Assembly: GCA_026400155.1 (NCBI GenBank)
Contig: JAPLPO010000115.1
Location: 1 to 39,419, forward strand
Source: Burkholderiales bacterium
GTDB lineage: Bacteria > Pseudomonadota > Gammaproteobacteria > Burkholderiales > Burkholderiaceae_C
Reading direction: 5' to 3'
Length of the DNA stretch: 39,419 nt
The stretch's first letter is position 1. Every line of letters starts with the position of its first letter. Under the pieces are notes generated by a model, which saw nothing but the letters and a program-made list of their open reading frames with translations, was not told the origin of the DNA and did not search any database. The translations under genes were made by a program, and so were the position numbers. Positions 26,324 to 33,898 of this stretch are shown here, piece after piece.

Positions 26324-26890
26324 TTAAGGCTCTGAAGGCGCTGGATACGTCACATCGAGCACCTCAATTTCCCGCCAACCCTGAGGTGTGACCAACTTCA
26401 ACACATCGCCAATGCTCGACTTGAGCAAGGTGCGCGCAATGGGCGATACCCAACTCACCTCACCCTTCAAACTGTCGGCCTCATCAATACCCCGAATGGT
26501 GACAGTGCGCTCAACTCCGCTCTCTTCCACATAGGTTACGGTGGCCCCAAAGAAAACTTGGGTCCTGCCATGGTGCGCGCTTGGGTCTGTGACTTCTGCA
26601 ATTTCCAATCGTTTGGTCAAAAAGCGAATACGCCGGTCAATTTCGCGCAGTCTTTTTTTGCCGTAAAGGTAATCACCATTTTCTGAACGGTCGCCATTGC
26701 TGGCGGCCCAATGCACAATTTCGACCACCTTGGGGCGTTCATCGTCCATCAGGCTGAAAAGCTCTGCGCGCAAATTAGCGTAGCCCTGAGGGGTCATGTA
26801 GTTGCGTGTGCCCGCGGGCAAAGGCGGCAGGCTGGGGTCTTCGCCATCGTCGTCGGCGCCGTCTGTTTCGCGAGTGAAAGCTTTGCTCAT
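26324..26890 (-). CDS. greB: Transcription elongation factor GreB
   Basis: A 188-residue GreA/GreB family factor that rescues backtracked RNA polymerase. The N-terminal coiled coil is about 25-100, with the acidic tip near AASNGDRSENGDYLYGKKRL. The C-terminal FKBP-like domain ends SPIARTLLKSSIGDVLKLV. FLTKRLEIAEV and YGKKRLREID fit GreB rather than GreA. The first 30 residues are acidic (ETDGADDDGEDPSLPPLP), an extension seen in betaproteobacterial GreB. ATG 26890 lacks a good ribosome binding site. A GTG at 26956 would add a (Pro-Thr-Gly) repeat and is less likely. It is convergent with spoT. Confidence 0.92.
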   Translation of the reverse strand: MSKAFTRETDGADDDGEDPSLPPLPAGTRNYMTPQGYANLRAELFSLMDDERPKVVEIVHWAASNGDRSENGDYLYGKKRLREIDRRIRFLTKRLEIAEVTDPSAHHGRTQVFFGATVTYVEESGVERTVTIRGIDEADSLKGEVSWVSPIARTLLKSSIGDVLKLVTPQGWREIEVLDVTYPAPSEP

Positions 26891-26911
26891 GGCCGTGATT
26901 GAAAAGAATCC

Positions 26912-26956
26912 GTTTGGTCTTGTTGGGCCGGTTGGGCCGGTTGGTCCGGTTGGCAC
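26912..26956. repeat. Tandem 9-bp repeat in the greB leader
   Basis: Five degenerate copies of a GGTTGGGCC unit run head to tail. The central two (26930-26938 and its neighbours) are nearly identical. They lie between the tRNA-Arg terminator and the greB start. Read on the minus strand in the greB frame they would encode Pro-Thr-Gly repeats. Such arrays vary in copy number by slippage. Confidence 0.8.
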
Positions 26957-26960
26957 AAAG

Positions 26961-26994
26961 AAAAACAGCCTAGGGGCGTAAGCCTCTAAGCTGT
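26961..26994 (-). terminator. Intrinsic terminator downstream of tRNA-Arg
   Basis: On the minus strand, ACAGC (26994-26990) pairs with GCTGT (26969-26965). Inside it AGAGGC pairs with GCCCCT around a TTAC loop, with a two-base internal bulge on each side. The hairpin is followed by a T-run (26964-26961). It lies 26 nt beyond the tRNA CCA end, in the right orientation. Confidence 0.8.
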
Positions 26995-27019
26995 GTTCTA
27001 GTCTCGAAAAATCGAAATC

Positions 27020-27096
27020 TGGTGCGGCTGGCAGGAATCGAACCCACGACCCCTTGGTTCGTAGCCAAGTACTCTATCCAGCTGAGCTACAGCCGC
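27020..27096 (-). tRNA. tRNA-Arg (anticodon ACG)
   Basis: A 77-nt tRNA including an encoded CCA (27022-27020). The acceptor stem GCGGCTG pairs with CAGCCGC, with discriminator A. The D-arm is TAGCTCAGCTGGATAGAG. The anticodon stem-loop is CTTGG-CTACGAA-CCAAG with anticodon ACG, which becomes ICG and decodes CGU/CGC/CGA. The T-loop is GGTTCGAATCC. The first 10 nt overlap the 3' end of the upstream dehydrogenase gene on the same strand, so it may be processed from a longer transcript. Confidence 0.97.
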
Positions 27097-28109
27097 GAAG
27101 CTCTGGATTGTAGCACGGTATTTTTTGCTTCTTTTGCCCAAGAAGCCAGATTGTCTAAAAACATGAGGCTCACCCGAGCCTCATTGCCCGCTGAAAAACC
27201 AGCAGAGTGAGGCGTCACGATGACATTGGCCAGGCTCCAAAGCGCTGACGATGGGGGCAGCGGTTCATGCTCAAAAACATCCAAATAAGCACTTCCCAAC
27301 TTGCCTGTTTGCAAGGCTTCTATCAAATCCTTCTCGACCACCACTTCACCGCGCGCTACATTGACCAAGCCAGCGCCCTGCGGCAGCAAAGCCAATCTGC
27401 GGGCATCGATCAACCCCCGAGTGGTGGCAGTCAGGGGGCACATCAAAAGAAGCCAGTCGGTGCTTGGCAGTGAAGCATCGAGTGTTTCGTAGGTCAACAT
27501 TTCTATCTGCGATGCGCCAGCAGCAGAATAAGAGGAAGTACCAGCATGCGCTTGCTGTCGTACCACTTTCAAGCGAAGGCCCAGCATAGACAGAAACTGC
27601 GCCACCCTTTGTGCAATGGGACCCCAGCCTACGAGCATCGCTGTTTGGCCTGCCAAATCTGGTGGCAATTGGGAACCCAACAACGGCGCCCATTTTTTCT
27701 CATGCATGGCATGAACCAACTCTGGAAATTTGCGCGACAAAGCCAACAAGCCTGCCAAGGCTGTTTGGGCCACCACCTCGGCATTGGCACCCGAGGAGGT
27801 TGCCACCTGCACACCATTTGCTCTGAGGCGTACATACACATCTCGATCAGCCCCCGCAGAGTGAATGTGAACCCAACGCAAATTTGGCGACTCTTCTAAA
27901 ACTTGATAGCAAGCTTTCAAACTGGGCGCGAGTTCGTGTTTGGTCGACAAGCCAGTGACGTCTCGGGACACAAAAGCACAGTCAAAATCGCGTCGGCCTG
28001 TCGCCACTGCTTGCTCAAAGCTCACACACTCAAAGGGCCGATCGGCCATGACGCGCGCAATTTGCGAAGACAAGCCACGCAAGGCCAACTCAGACAGCAA
28101 AATATTCAT
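27087..28109 (-). CDS. D-2-hydroxyacid dehydrogenase (NAD-dependent)
   Basis: A 340-residue protein of the D-isomer 2-hydroxyacid dehydrogenase family, which interconverts 2-hydroxy and 2-oxo acids with NAD(P). The Rossmann region carries AMLVGWGPIAQRVAQF, a divergent GxGxxG. The catalytic triad is visible as Arg in NVARGEVVV, Glu in DVFEHEPLP and His in TPHSAGFS. It starts 4 nt after the stop of the Bug receptor, so it is coupled to it. The coding region runs 10 nt into tRNA-Arg, so the last codons and the stop are made of tRNA bases. Substrate unknown; context suggests a hydroxy-carboxylic acid. Confidence 0.9.
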   Translation of the reverse strand: MNILLSELALRGLSSQIARVMADRPFECVSFEQAVATGRRDFDCAFVSRDVTGLSTKHELAPSLKACYQVLEESPNLRWVHIHSAGADRDVYVRLRANGVQVATSSGANAEVVAQTALAGLLALSRKFPELVHAMHEKKWAPLLGSQLPPDLAGQTAMLVGWGPIAQRVAQFLSMLGLRLKVVRQQAHAGTSSYSAAGASQIEMLTYETLDASLPSTDWLLLMCPLTATTRGLIDARRLALLPQGAGLVNVARGEVVVEKDLIEALQTGKLGSAYLDVFEHEPLPPSSALWSLANVIVTPHSAGFSAGNEARVSLMFLDNLASWAKEAKNTVLQSRASRL

Positions 28110-28113
28110 GCCA

Positions 28114-29106
28114 TTACTCAGCTTTAGCGCCTGATTCTTTCACGATGACCCGCCATTTATCGGTTTCGCGTTGCACAAATTGTCCGTATTGCAATGCTGT
28201 TCCACCCACAGGATCGGCACCCTGGGCCACCATTTGTTGTTCGATGGCTGGTGAACTCAGAATTTCATTCACCGCTTTGTTCACGGTTGAAATCACGATA
28301 TCGGGGGTACCCTTCGGCGCAAAGAATCCGAACCAAGACCCGGCTTCGAAATTGGGCATTCCCATTTCAATCACCGTTGGAACATCGGGCATTGATCGCG
28401 AACGCTTTAAGCTACTCACGGCCAAGGAGCGCAATTTACCGGCCTGAATATGCGGCATCACTGAAGGAATGGTGGCAAACATAAACTGAATACGACCAGC
28501 CAATAAATCTTTGAGGGCATCCGCACCTTTGTAGGGAACATGTGTGGCATTGAAGCCCGCTCTCTTGGCCAACATGAAGCTAGACAAGTGGGACGATGTG
28601 CCAACCCCTGTGCTGCCGTAATTCAATTTGCCATCATTGGCTTTGGCATAGGCAATGAACTCTTCCATGGTTTTGACAGGCACGCTGGGATTGACCACCA
28701 ACACATTGGGTACATCGGCAATTTGCACAATGGGCACCAAATCAGTCAAGGGGTTATAGGGCAGCTTGCCATACAAAGTGGAATTAACGGCCATAGGGCC
28801 AACTGAATTCACAATCAAAGTGTAGCCATCGGCGGGTGAACGGACCACCAACTCAGTGCCTAAGTTGCCGCCAGCACCCGGCTTGTTGTCGATGACAAAG
28901 GGTTGCTTTAATTTTTCGGTCAATTGCTGTGCAACGATGCGCGCCAAGATGTCAGTGGTGCCACCAGCGGTAAAGGCCACCACCACTTTCACCGGCTTTT
29001 GTGGATAGGCATTGGTTTGTGCATGTGAGCTGGTCATGAGCGCACTGCAAATACCAAGGGCGATCATGCCTGCATGCAAGAAATTTTTAGTTGAAAAAAC
29101 CGTCAT
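28114..29106 (-). CDS. Bug-family periplasmic receptor (TctC type)
   Basis: A 330-residue periplasmic solute-binding protein of the tripartite tricarboxylate transporter (Bug) family. It has a signal peptide (about 1-29, ending SSHAQT) and then YPQKPVKVVVAFTAGGTTDILAR, the hallmark of the family. FVIDNKPGAGGNLGTE and LNYGSTGVGTSSHLSSFML also fit. GAGG about 8 nt upstream supports ATG 29106. Burkholderiales carry many such orphan receptors. The TctA/TctB membrane partners are not in the window, so it may share one encoded elsewhere. It lies between class II aldolase and hydroxyacid dehydrogenase genes. Confidence 0.93.
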   Translation of the reverse strand: MTVFSTKNFLHAGMIALGICSALMTSSHAQTNAYPQKPVKVVVAFTAGGTTDILARIVAQQLTEKLKQPFVIDNKPGAGGNLGTELVVRSPADGYTLIVNSVGPMAVNSTLYGKLPYNPLTDLVPIVQIADVPNVLVVNPSVPVKTMEEFIAYAKANDGKLNYGSTGVGTSSHLSSFMLAKRAGFNATHVPYKGADALKDLLAGRIQFMFATIPSVMPHIQAGKLRSLAVSSLKRSRSMPDVPTVIEMGMPNFEAGSWFGFFAPKGTPDIVISTVNKAVNEILSSPAIEQQMVAQGADPVGGTALQYGQFVQRETDKWRVIVKESGAKAE

Positions 29107-29146
29107 TCTTGTGTCCTCTTGTTTTCTCTAGTTTTCTGAAGCGTGA

Positions 29147-29935
29147 TCAAGTTTTGTAACTTGGATCCATGCGGTCTAGTTTGCGCAGCAGTGCGGGCCA
29201 CTCCATCAAACCGTAGGGACGGCGGGTGCTGGGTTGGTAGTTGTTCCAAGTTTCTTCCAAGACGTCTGGCGCTACTTTTGCAAAAGCGGTATTGCACGCC
29301 ATGGCAGCCAACTGCGAGTGGCACGCCAACTCCAATCGGTGCATCCAGTTAAAGGCCTCACCCACACTCTTGCCAACTGTCAAGGCGCCGTGATTGCGCA
29401 AAATCAAGGCTTCGCCTTGCCCCAAATCTTGAAGCAGCGAGGCTTTTTCTTCATGATTGAGCACAACGCCTTGATAGTCATGGTAAGCAATTTTCAAAAA
29501 GCGCATGGCTGTTTGTGTTAACGGCAGCAAGCCACACTCAAGCGATGACACGGCCATAGAAGCCCAACTGTGGGTGTGAATGATGCACCTCACTTCCGGC
29601 CGGGCTTCATGAATGGCGCTGTGAATGACATAACCCGCTTTGTTGATGCCATAGTTCAACTCACCAAAGTCTGGCTTGTCCAAAATATTGCCGTGAATGT
29701 CAATTTTAATCAAGCTTGAAGCGGTAATTTCTTCGTACATCATGCCGTAGGCATTGATCAAAAAAGCGCCCTCTTCACCGGGCACGCTGCAGGAGACATG
29801 GTTGGCCATCATGTCGGACATGCCGTATATATCGACCAGTCTGTAACACGCTGCCAAGTCCACGCGGGCTTGCCACTCTTCGGGGGTGCACCGATTTTTC
29901 ATCGATTCAATTTTCAAGATACCGTTTTCAAGCAT
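29147..29935 (-). CDS. Class II aldolase/adducin family protein
   Basis: A 262-residue protein of the class II aldolase/adducin fold; members are Zn-dependent aldolases, epimerases or decarboxylases. Metal-binding histidines are seen in IIHTHSWAS and ILRNHGALTVG, with GMSDMMANHVSC near the N-terminus. Start ATG 29935 has GTAGG about 7 nt upstream; ATG 29902 is an alternative. It begins 9 nt after the VWA gene stop and is followed by the Bug receptor and D-2-hydroxyacid dehydrogenase. Together these look like uptake and breakdown of a small hydroxy acid or sugar acid; the exact reaction is unknown. Confidence 0.88.
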   Translation of the reverse strand: MLENGILKIESMKNRCTPEEWQARVDLAACYRLVDIYGMSDMMANHVSCSVPGEEGAFLINAYGMMYEEITASSLIKIDIHGNILDKPDFGELNYGINKAGYVIHSAIHEARPEVRCIIHTHSWASMAVSSLECGLLPLTQTAMRFLKIAYHDYQGVVLNHEEKASLLQDLGQGEALILRNHGALTVGKSVGEAFNWMHRLELACHSQLAAMACNTAFAKVAPDVLEETWNNYQPSTRRPYGLMEWPALLRKLDRMDPSYKT

Positions 29936-29943
29936 TGAGAAAC

Positions 29944-31038
29944 CTACGTAGCCGATTTAAAAGAATTTTGAGGCGTGATTTTGAACCACAACGCTGAGAG
30001 AAAGATGGCGAGTAATACCAGCAGAAGTGCCAACCCAGAAAGCAATGCTGTAATTTCTGTATCGCGTTTTTCCAGGGTGAATTGGGTGGAAAGGTGCTTG
30101 TAAACCTGCTTCAAATCGTCTGCCGAGCCCGCCTTGAAGTAGTCTGCTTCTGTGATTTTGGCAATTCTTTTTAAGGTCTCTTCATCGACTTGCGTGAAAA
30201 AAGAATAGCCTTCGTAGCCTGGAATAAAGCCATTGGGCGTGCCAAAGCCCACTGTATAAACCCGCACACCCAAATCGGCCGCTTTTTGCGCAGCCACCAA
30301 AGGATCGGGGCCCGTGGTTCGGCGACCATCGGTCAGCAAAACAATGGCACCCCCCTTGTATGAGCCCGGCGGTTCTGGCGGACGCTCTGCAGGCTTGGGT
30401 TTGGCATCTAGACTTTGCGCGCCCCCAGACCCCTGATTGCCCTGAGGGTTGTAGCCAAAAGGATTGGGGGTGTAGAGCGCTGCCTCCAAATCAATGGCCG
30501 CTTCGGGTCGCAATGTGCTCAATGCCAACAAGAGGCCACTGCCTGTGGCCGTTCCGCGCTGCAATTGAAATCGATCGATGGCGGCAACGAGTTCTTCCTT
30601 GTCTTGGGATACATGCTGAACAACCTGCGCATTGCCAGCAAAGGACACAATACCAACGCGAACATTGCGCGGTAAATCTTGTAAAAATTCCTTGGCGGCC
30701 TTTTGTGCCGCCTTGATACGGCTGGGGTCCACGTCCTCTGCAAGCATGCTTCGGGAAACGTCCATGGCCATGATCAGGGTCATGTAGTCGGCGGGCAAAG
30801 TGACTCTGGCCATGGGCCGTGCACTGGCCAATAACAACAACGCCACCGCCAAACCGATCAAAGCAGGCGGAACATGGCGCCGCCAAGGTGATGGCAATGC
30901 CATGTTTTGCAAGATCCAAGAGACCCCCGAAAACACCACCACTTGCTGCCGTTTTCGCCTTAGCAGCCACACATAAGCGGCCACCAAGAGCGGCAAGAGC
31001 AAAAGCGACCAAAGCATGTGGGTGTGTATAAATTGCAT
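29944..31038 (-). CDS. VWA-domain membrane protein (BatA/BatB-like)
   Basis: A 364-residue inner-membrane protein from ATG 31038. N-terminal TMs lie at about 8-26 and 58-74, then a von Willebrand factor A domain with MIDAS motif DVSRS (93-97) and LTDGRRTTGP, and a C-terminal TM (ALLSGLALLLVLLAIFLSALWF). A Pro/Gly/Lys-rich insert (NPQGNQGSGGAQ, KPAERPPEPPGS) interrupts the domain after about residue 200. Such proteins partner with MoxR ATPases and DUF58 proteins in metal-dependent complex assembly. It diverges from the protease-MoxR-DUF58-VWA block over about 62 bp, and may be co-regulated with it. Confidence 0.9.
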   Translation of the reverse strand: MQFIHTHMLWSLLLLPLLVAAYVWLLRRKRQQVVVFSGVSWILQNMALPSPWRRHVPPALIGLAVALLLLASARPMARVTLPADYMTLIMAMDVSRSMLAEDVDPSRIKAAQKAAKEFLQDLPRNVRVGIVSFAGNAQVVQHVSQDKEELVAAIDRFQLQRGTATGSGLLLALSTLRPEAAIDLEAALYTPNPFGYNPQGNQGSGGAQSLDAKPKPAERPPEPPGSYKGGAIVLLTDGRRTTGPDPLVAAQKAADLGVRVYTVGFGTPNGFIPGYEGYSFFTQVDEETLKRIAKITEADYFKAGSADDLKQVYKHLSTQFTLEKRDTEITALLSGLALLLVLLAIFLSALWFKITPQNSFKSAT

Positions 31039-31100
31039 AGCCAATAGGGTTTTCGCAAGTTCCGACAATTTACCATTGAAGCTTATGTTATGGTTATTTG

Positions 31101-31960
31101 ATGAAACGAGAGGCGGTTTTTAGCAAAAGCCCGCGAACTGTGGGTTCGGTCTCGCACACTGATGCGGAATCAAGCACGCCCCCACAAAACTCAGCCAACC
31201 AAACACCGGTTCCCATCCCCTCACCCGCTGCGCGCCCTTCTTGGCGCAACAAGCTTCGTTGGGATTTTGTAGCCGTCTTCTTGCTTGGCGTCCTTTTGAG
31301 CATGTTGGTCATGGGAGTTTTTCTCATACAGCGCAACGTGCCTAAAGTACTCACCCAACAAGACATTGATGGCGCTGTATTGCACACGCTTCAAACCAAA
31401 GAACTGCCCTCGGCCAGGACAAGGAAAGTGGTGTGGGCACCGGTGTGGTCATCAAAGACGATGGCACCATCTTGACCAACTTTCACGTCATCGCAGGCGC
31501 CAAAAAATTGAAGGTTACTTTTTTTGATGGCACCGAAGCTGAGGCAACGGTTGTTTCAGTGCAGCCCGAGAAAGATTTGGCCGTGATCAAACCGCAGAAA
31601 ATTCCAGATGATCTTGAGCCCGCCATCTTAGGCTCCAGCCAACAGCTTCTGCCGGGCGACATGGTGGTCGCCGTTGGCTTTCCCTTTGGCATTGGACCCT
31701 CTGTTTCTTCAGGCGTTGTTTCGGGGCTCAATCGCCAATTCAAATCGCCAGATGGCACGCAAGTTCTGCAAGGCCTGATTCAATTTGATGCCGCCGCCAA
31801 TCCGGGCAACTCAGGGGGGCCCTTGGTCAATATGTCGGGCGAAGTGGTTGGCATTGTGACCGCCATCTTGAATCCAACTTCGGCCAGAACTTTCATTGGC
31901 ATCGGCTTTGCCACCACCATCGAAAGTGCAGGCTCTGCGGTTGGCCTGCCACCCTTTTAA
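31101..31960 (+). pseudogene. Trypsin-like (S1C/DegP-type) serine protease, frame-disrupted
   Basis: Two overlapping frames together make one protease. The first (from ATG 31101) gives a cytoplasmic N-terminus, one TM (about WDFVAVFLLGVLLSMLVMGV) and DIDGAVLHTLQTKELPS. The second, one frame off, supplies GTGVVIKDDGTILTNFHV (His), EKDLAVIK (Asp) and AANPGNSGGPLV (Ser), ending IGFATTIESAGSAVGLPPF. The catalytic triad is complete and no PDZ domain follows, as in membrane-anchored S1C relatives. At about 31411-31414 the frame changes, and some 20-30 residues normally linking helix and protease appear absent. This implies a deletion that is not a multiple of three, or a sequence error. If real, the protease would not be made at full length. 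First gene of the MoxR operon. Confidence 0.82.
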
Positions 31961-31977
31961 TTTTCGGAGACAACACC

Positions 31978-33015
31978 ATGACGCTTTCAAATGAAGCTTG
32001 GCGAGGTCATAACACCTCACCCCAACTCAAGAACCCCGCCGAAGCTGCGGCCCTCATGCAACGCGTGCTTTATGAGGTCAAGCGCGTGGTGGTGGGGCAA
32101 GATGTTTTTTTAGAACGCGTGCTCATTGCCCTTTTGGCGCAAGGCCACCTGCTCATTGAGGGTGTGCCTGGCTTGGCCAAAACCCTGACTGTGAACACGC
32201 TGGCCAAAACCCTAAACGGCCAGTTCAGCCGCATTCAATTCACGCCTGACTTGCTACCCGCCGACCTGGTTGGTACCCGAATTTTCAATCAGCAAACCAG
32301 TCAGTTCAGCACGGTTTTGGGGCCCGTCTTTACCAATCTGTTGTTGGCTGACGAAATTAACCGCGCACCCGCCAAGGTTCAAAGTGCCTTGCTGGAGGTC
32401 ATGCAAGAAAGGCAAGTCACCATTGCAGGGCAAACACACCGTGTGCCTTCGCCATTCTTGGTCATGGCCACCCAAAACCCCATTGAAACCGAAGGCACTT
32501 ACCCGCTGCCAGAAGCGCAAGTCGATCGCTTCATGATGAAAGTTTTGATCGACTATCCCTCCGAAGACGATGAGTTTGTGATCGTTCAGCGCGTCATCGC
32601 CGGCGGCGCGCAAGTTTCGGGCGTGGTCACGCCAGAAGATTTGCAAATGCTCCAAGCGCAATGCCGACACTGCTATGTCGACCCCAGCTTGGTGCACTAT
32701 GCCGTCAAATTGGTTTCTGCCACCCGCTTCCCAGAACGCTATGGCTTAGAAAAACTCAAAGGACTTTTGAGCTTTGGCGCCAGCCCACGCGCCAGCATTG
32801 GCTTGATTGAGGGTGCACGTGCACTGGCTCTCATGCGCGGCCGCGATTACGCGCTGCCTGAAGACGTAGCCGACTTGGTGCCCGATGTCTTAAGGCATCG
32901 TTTGGTGCTGTCTTACACGGCCTTGGCCGAAGGCAAAACACCCGAGGCCATCATCCAAGAAGTCATGAAGGCCGTGCCCATGCCAGACAAGCCATTGGCG
33001 TCGAATGTCCGCTGA
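31978..33015 (+). CDS. MoxR-family AAA+ ATPase
   Basis: A 345-residue AAA+ ATPase of the MoxR class, which acts as a chaperone-like remodeler with VWA proteins. Walker A is GVPGLAKT (62-69) and Walker B LLLADEINRA (121-130), followed by AKVQSALLEVMQERQVTI. Sensor 1 is VMATQNPIETEGTYPLPEAQ, and the C-terminal lid has GASPRASIGLIEGARALA. ATG 31978 has CGGAG about 9 nt upstream. It overlaps the DUF58 gene by 11 nt, showing tight coupling. Confidence 0.96.
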   Translation: MTLSNEAWRGHNTSPQLKNPAEAAALMQRVLYEVKRVVVGQDVFLERVLIALLAQGHLLIEGVPGLAKTLTVNTLAKTLNGQFSRIQFTPDLLPADLVGTRIFNQQTSQFSTVLGPVFTNLLLADEINRAPAKVQSALLEVMQERQVTIAGQTHRVPSPFLVMATQNPIETEGTYPLPEAQVDRFMMKVLIDYPSEDDEFVIVQRVIAGGAQVSGVVTPEDLQMLQAQCRHCYVDPSLVHYAVKLVSATRFPERYGLEKLKGLLSFGASPRASIGLIEGARALALMRGRDYALPEDVADLVPDVLRHRLVLSYTALAEGKTPEAIIQEVMKAVPMPDKPLASNVR

Positions 33016-33898
33016 AGCCTTGTTACAGCAACTTGAGTGGACGGTTCTTCGTCGGCTAGATGGCTTGCTGCAGGGAGATCACAAAACCTTGTTCAGGGGT
33101 GCAGGGCTGGAGTTGGCCGACCTGCGCGAATATCAAACGCACGACGATGTTCGGCACATCGATTGGAATGTCACGGCGCGCATGCAAACACCCTATGTCA
33201 GAGAGCATCAAGAAGATAGAGAAATCAGTGCTTGGTTTTTGCTGGACCTCACAGGCTCGATGGATTTTGCAAGCGCAGCCCAAAGCAAACGTGATCTCAT
33301 GTTGTCTTTTGTGGCCATCATGGCCAAGTTGCTCTTGCAGCGTGGCAACCGAATTGGTGCGCTGATCCTCAGCCCCACCGAAGCGGCTGGCTTTAAATAC
33401 ATTCCAGCCAGAATGGGTCGGCGTCATTTGCTGCATGTTTTGCACACCGCACAAACAACCGGCGTTTCAAAAGCGCCGCACCAAACCGATTTGAACCAAT
33501 GGCTTGCGCGTGCCAATGGCCTGCTCAAACGCCGCTCTTGCATCTTTGTGGTTTCCGACTTCATGGGTAATTTCAATTGGGCGCAGCAAATGTCTCACCT
33601 AGGCCGACGGCACGATACTGTGGCAGTCAGGCTCTACGATCCTGTTGAAATGCAGCTGCCCAATGCAGGCCTCTTAACGCTGCAAGACTCTGAGTCATCT
33701 GAGCAATTGCTGCTTGATACAGCCAATCCAAAATTCAGAAAGCGCTATGCCCAATTGGTTGAAGAAAGAGAGATGCAACTGCAAACTACTTTCTCTCAGT
33801 CGGGCGTCGATGCGCTGGAGCTTTCAACCAATGAAGACATTGCGGCAGCCCTGTTGAGATTTTCCGAATTGAGAAAAAGGAGACTTTGGCGTGCCTGA
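33005..33898 (+). CDS. DUF58-domain protein
   Basis: A 297-residue DUF58 protein with a VWA-like fold. The defining motif is LADLREYQTHDDVRHIDW (37-54) followed by NVTAR. A partial MIDAS-like LLDLTGSMDF lies near 77-86. The chain looks soluble, with no clear TM; many DUF58 proteins have N-terminal TMs, so this is the short soluble type. Its start lies within the moxR end and its end overlaps the next gene by 8 nt. Function is known only by association with MoxR and VWA proteins. Confidence 0.93.
   Translation: MSAEALLQQLEWTVLRRLDGLLQGDHKTLFRGAGLELADLREYQTHDDVRHIDWNVTARMQTPYVREHQEDREISAWFLLDLTGSMDFASAAQSKRDLMLSFVAIMAKLLLQRGNRIGALILSPTEAAGFKYIPARMGRRHLLHVLHTAQTTGVSKAPHQTDLNQWLARANGLLKRRSCIFVVSDFMGNFNWAQQMSHLGRRHDTVAVRLYDPVEMQLPNAGLLTLQDSESSEQLLLDTANPKFRKRYAQLVEEREMQLQTTFSQSGVDALELSTNEDIAAALLRFSELRKRRLWRA

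Noticed and set aside
31395-31440. Programmed frameshift in the protease gene
   Set aside because: No slippery heptamer or downstream hairpin is evident, and linker residues also seem missing, which fits a deletion better.
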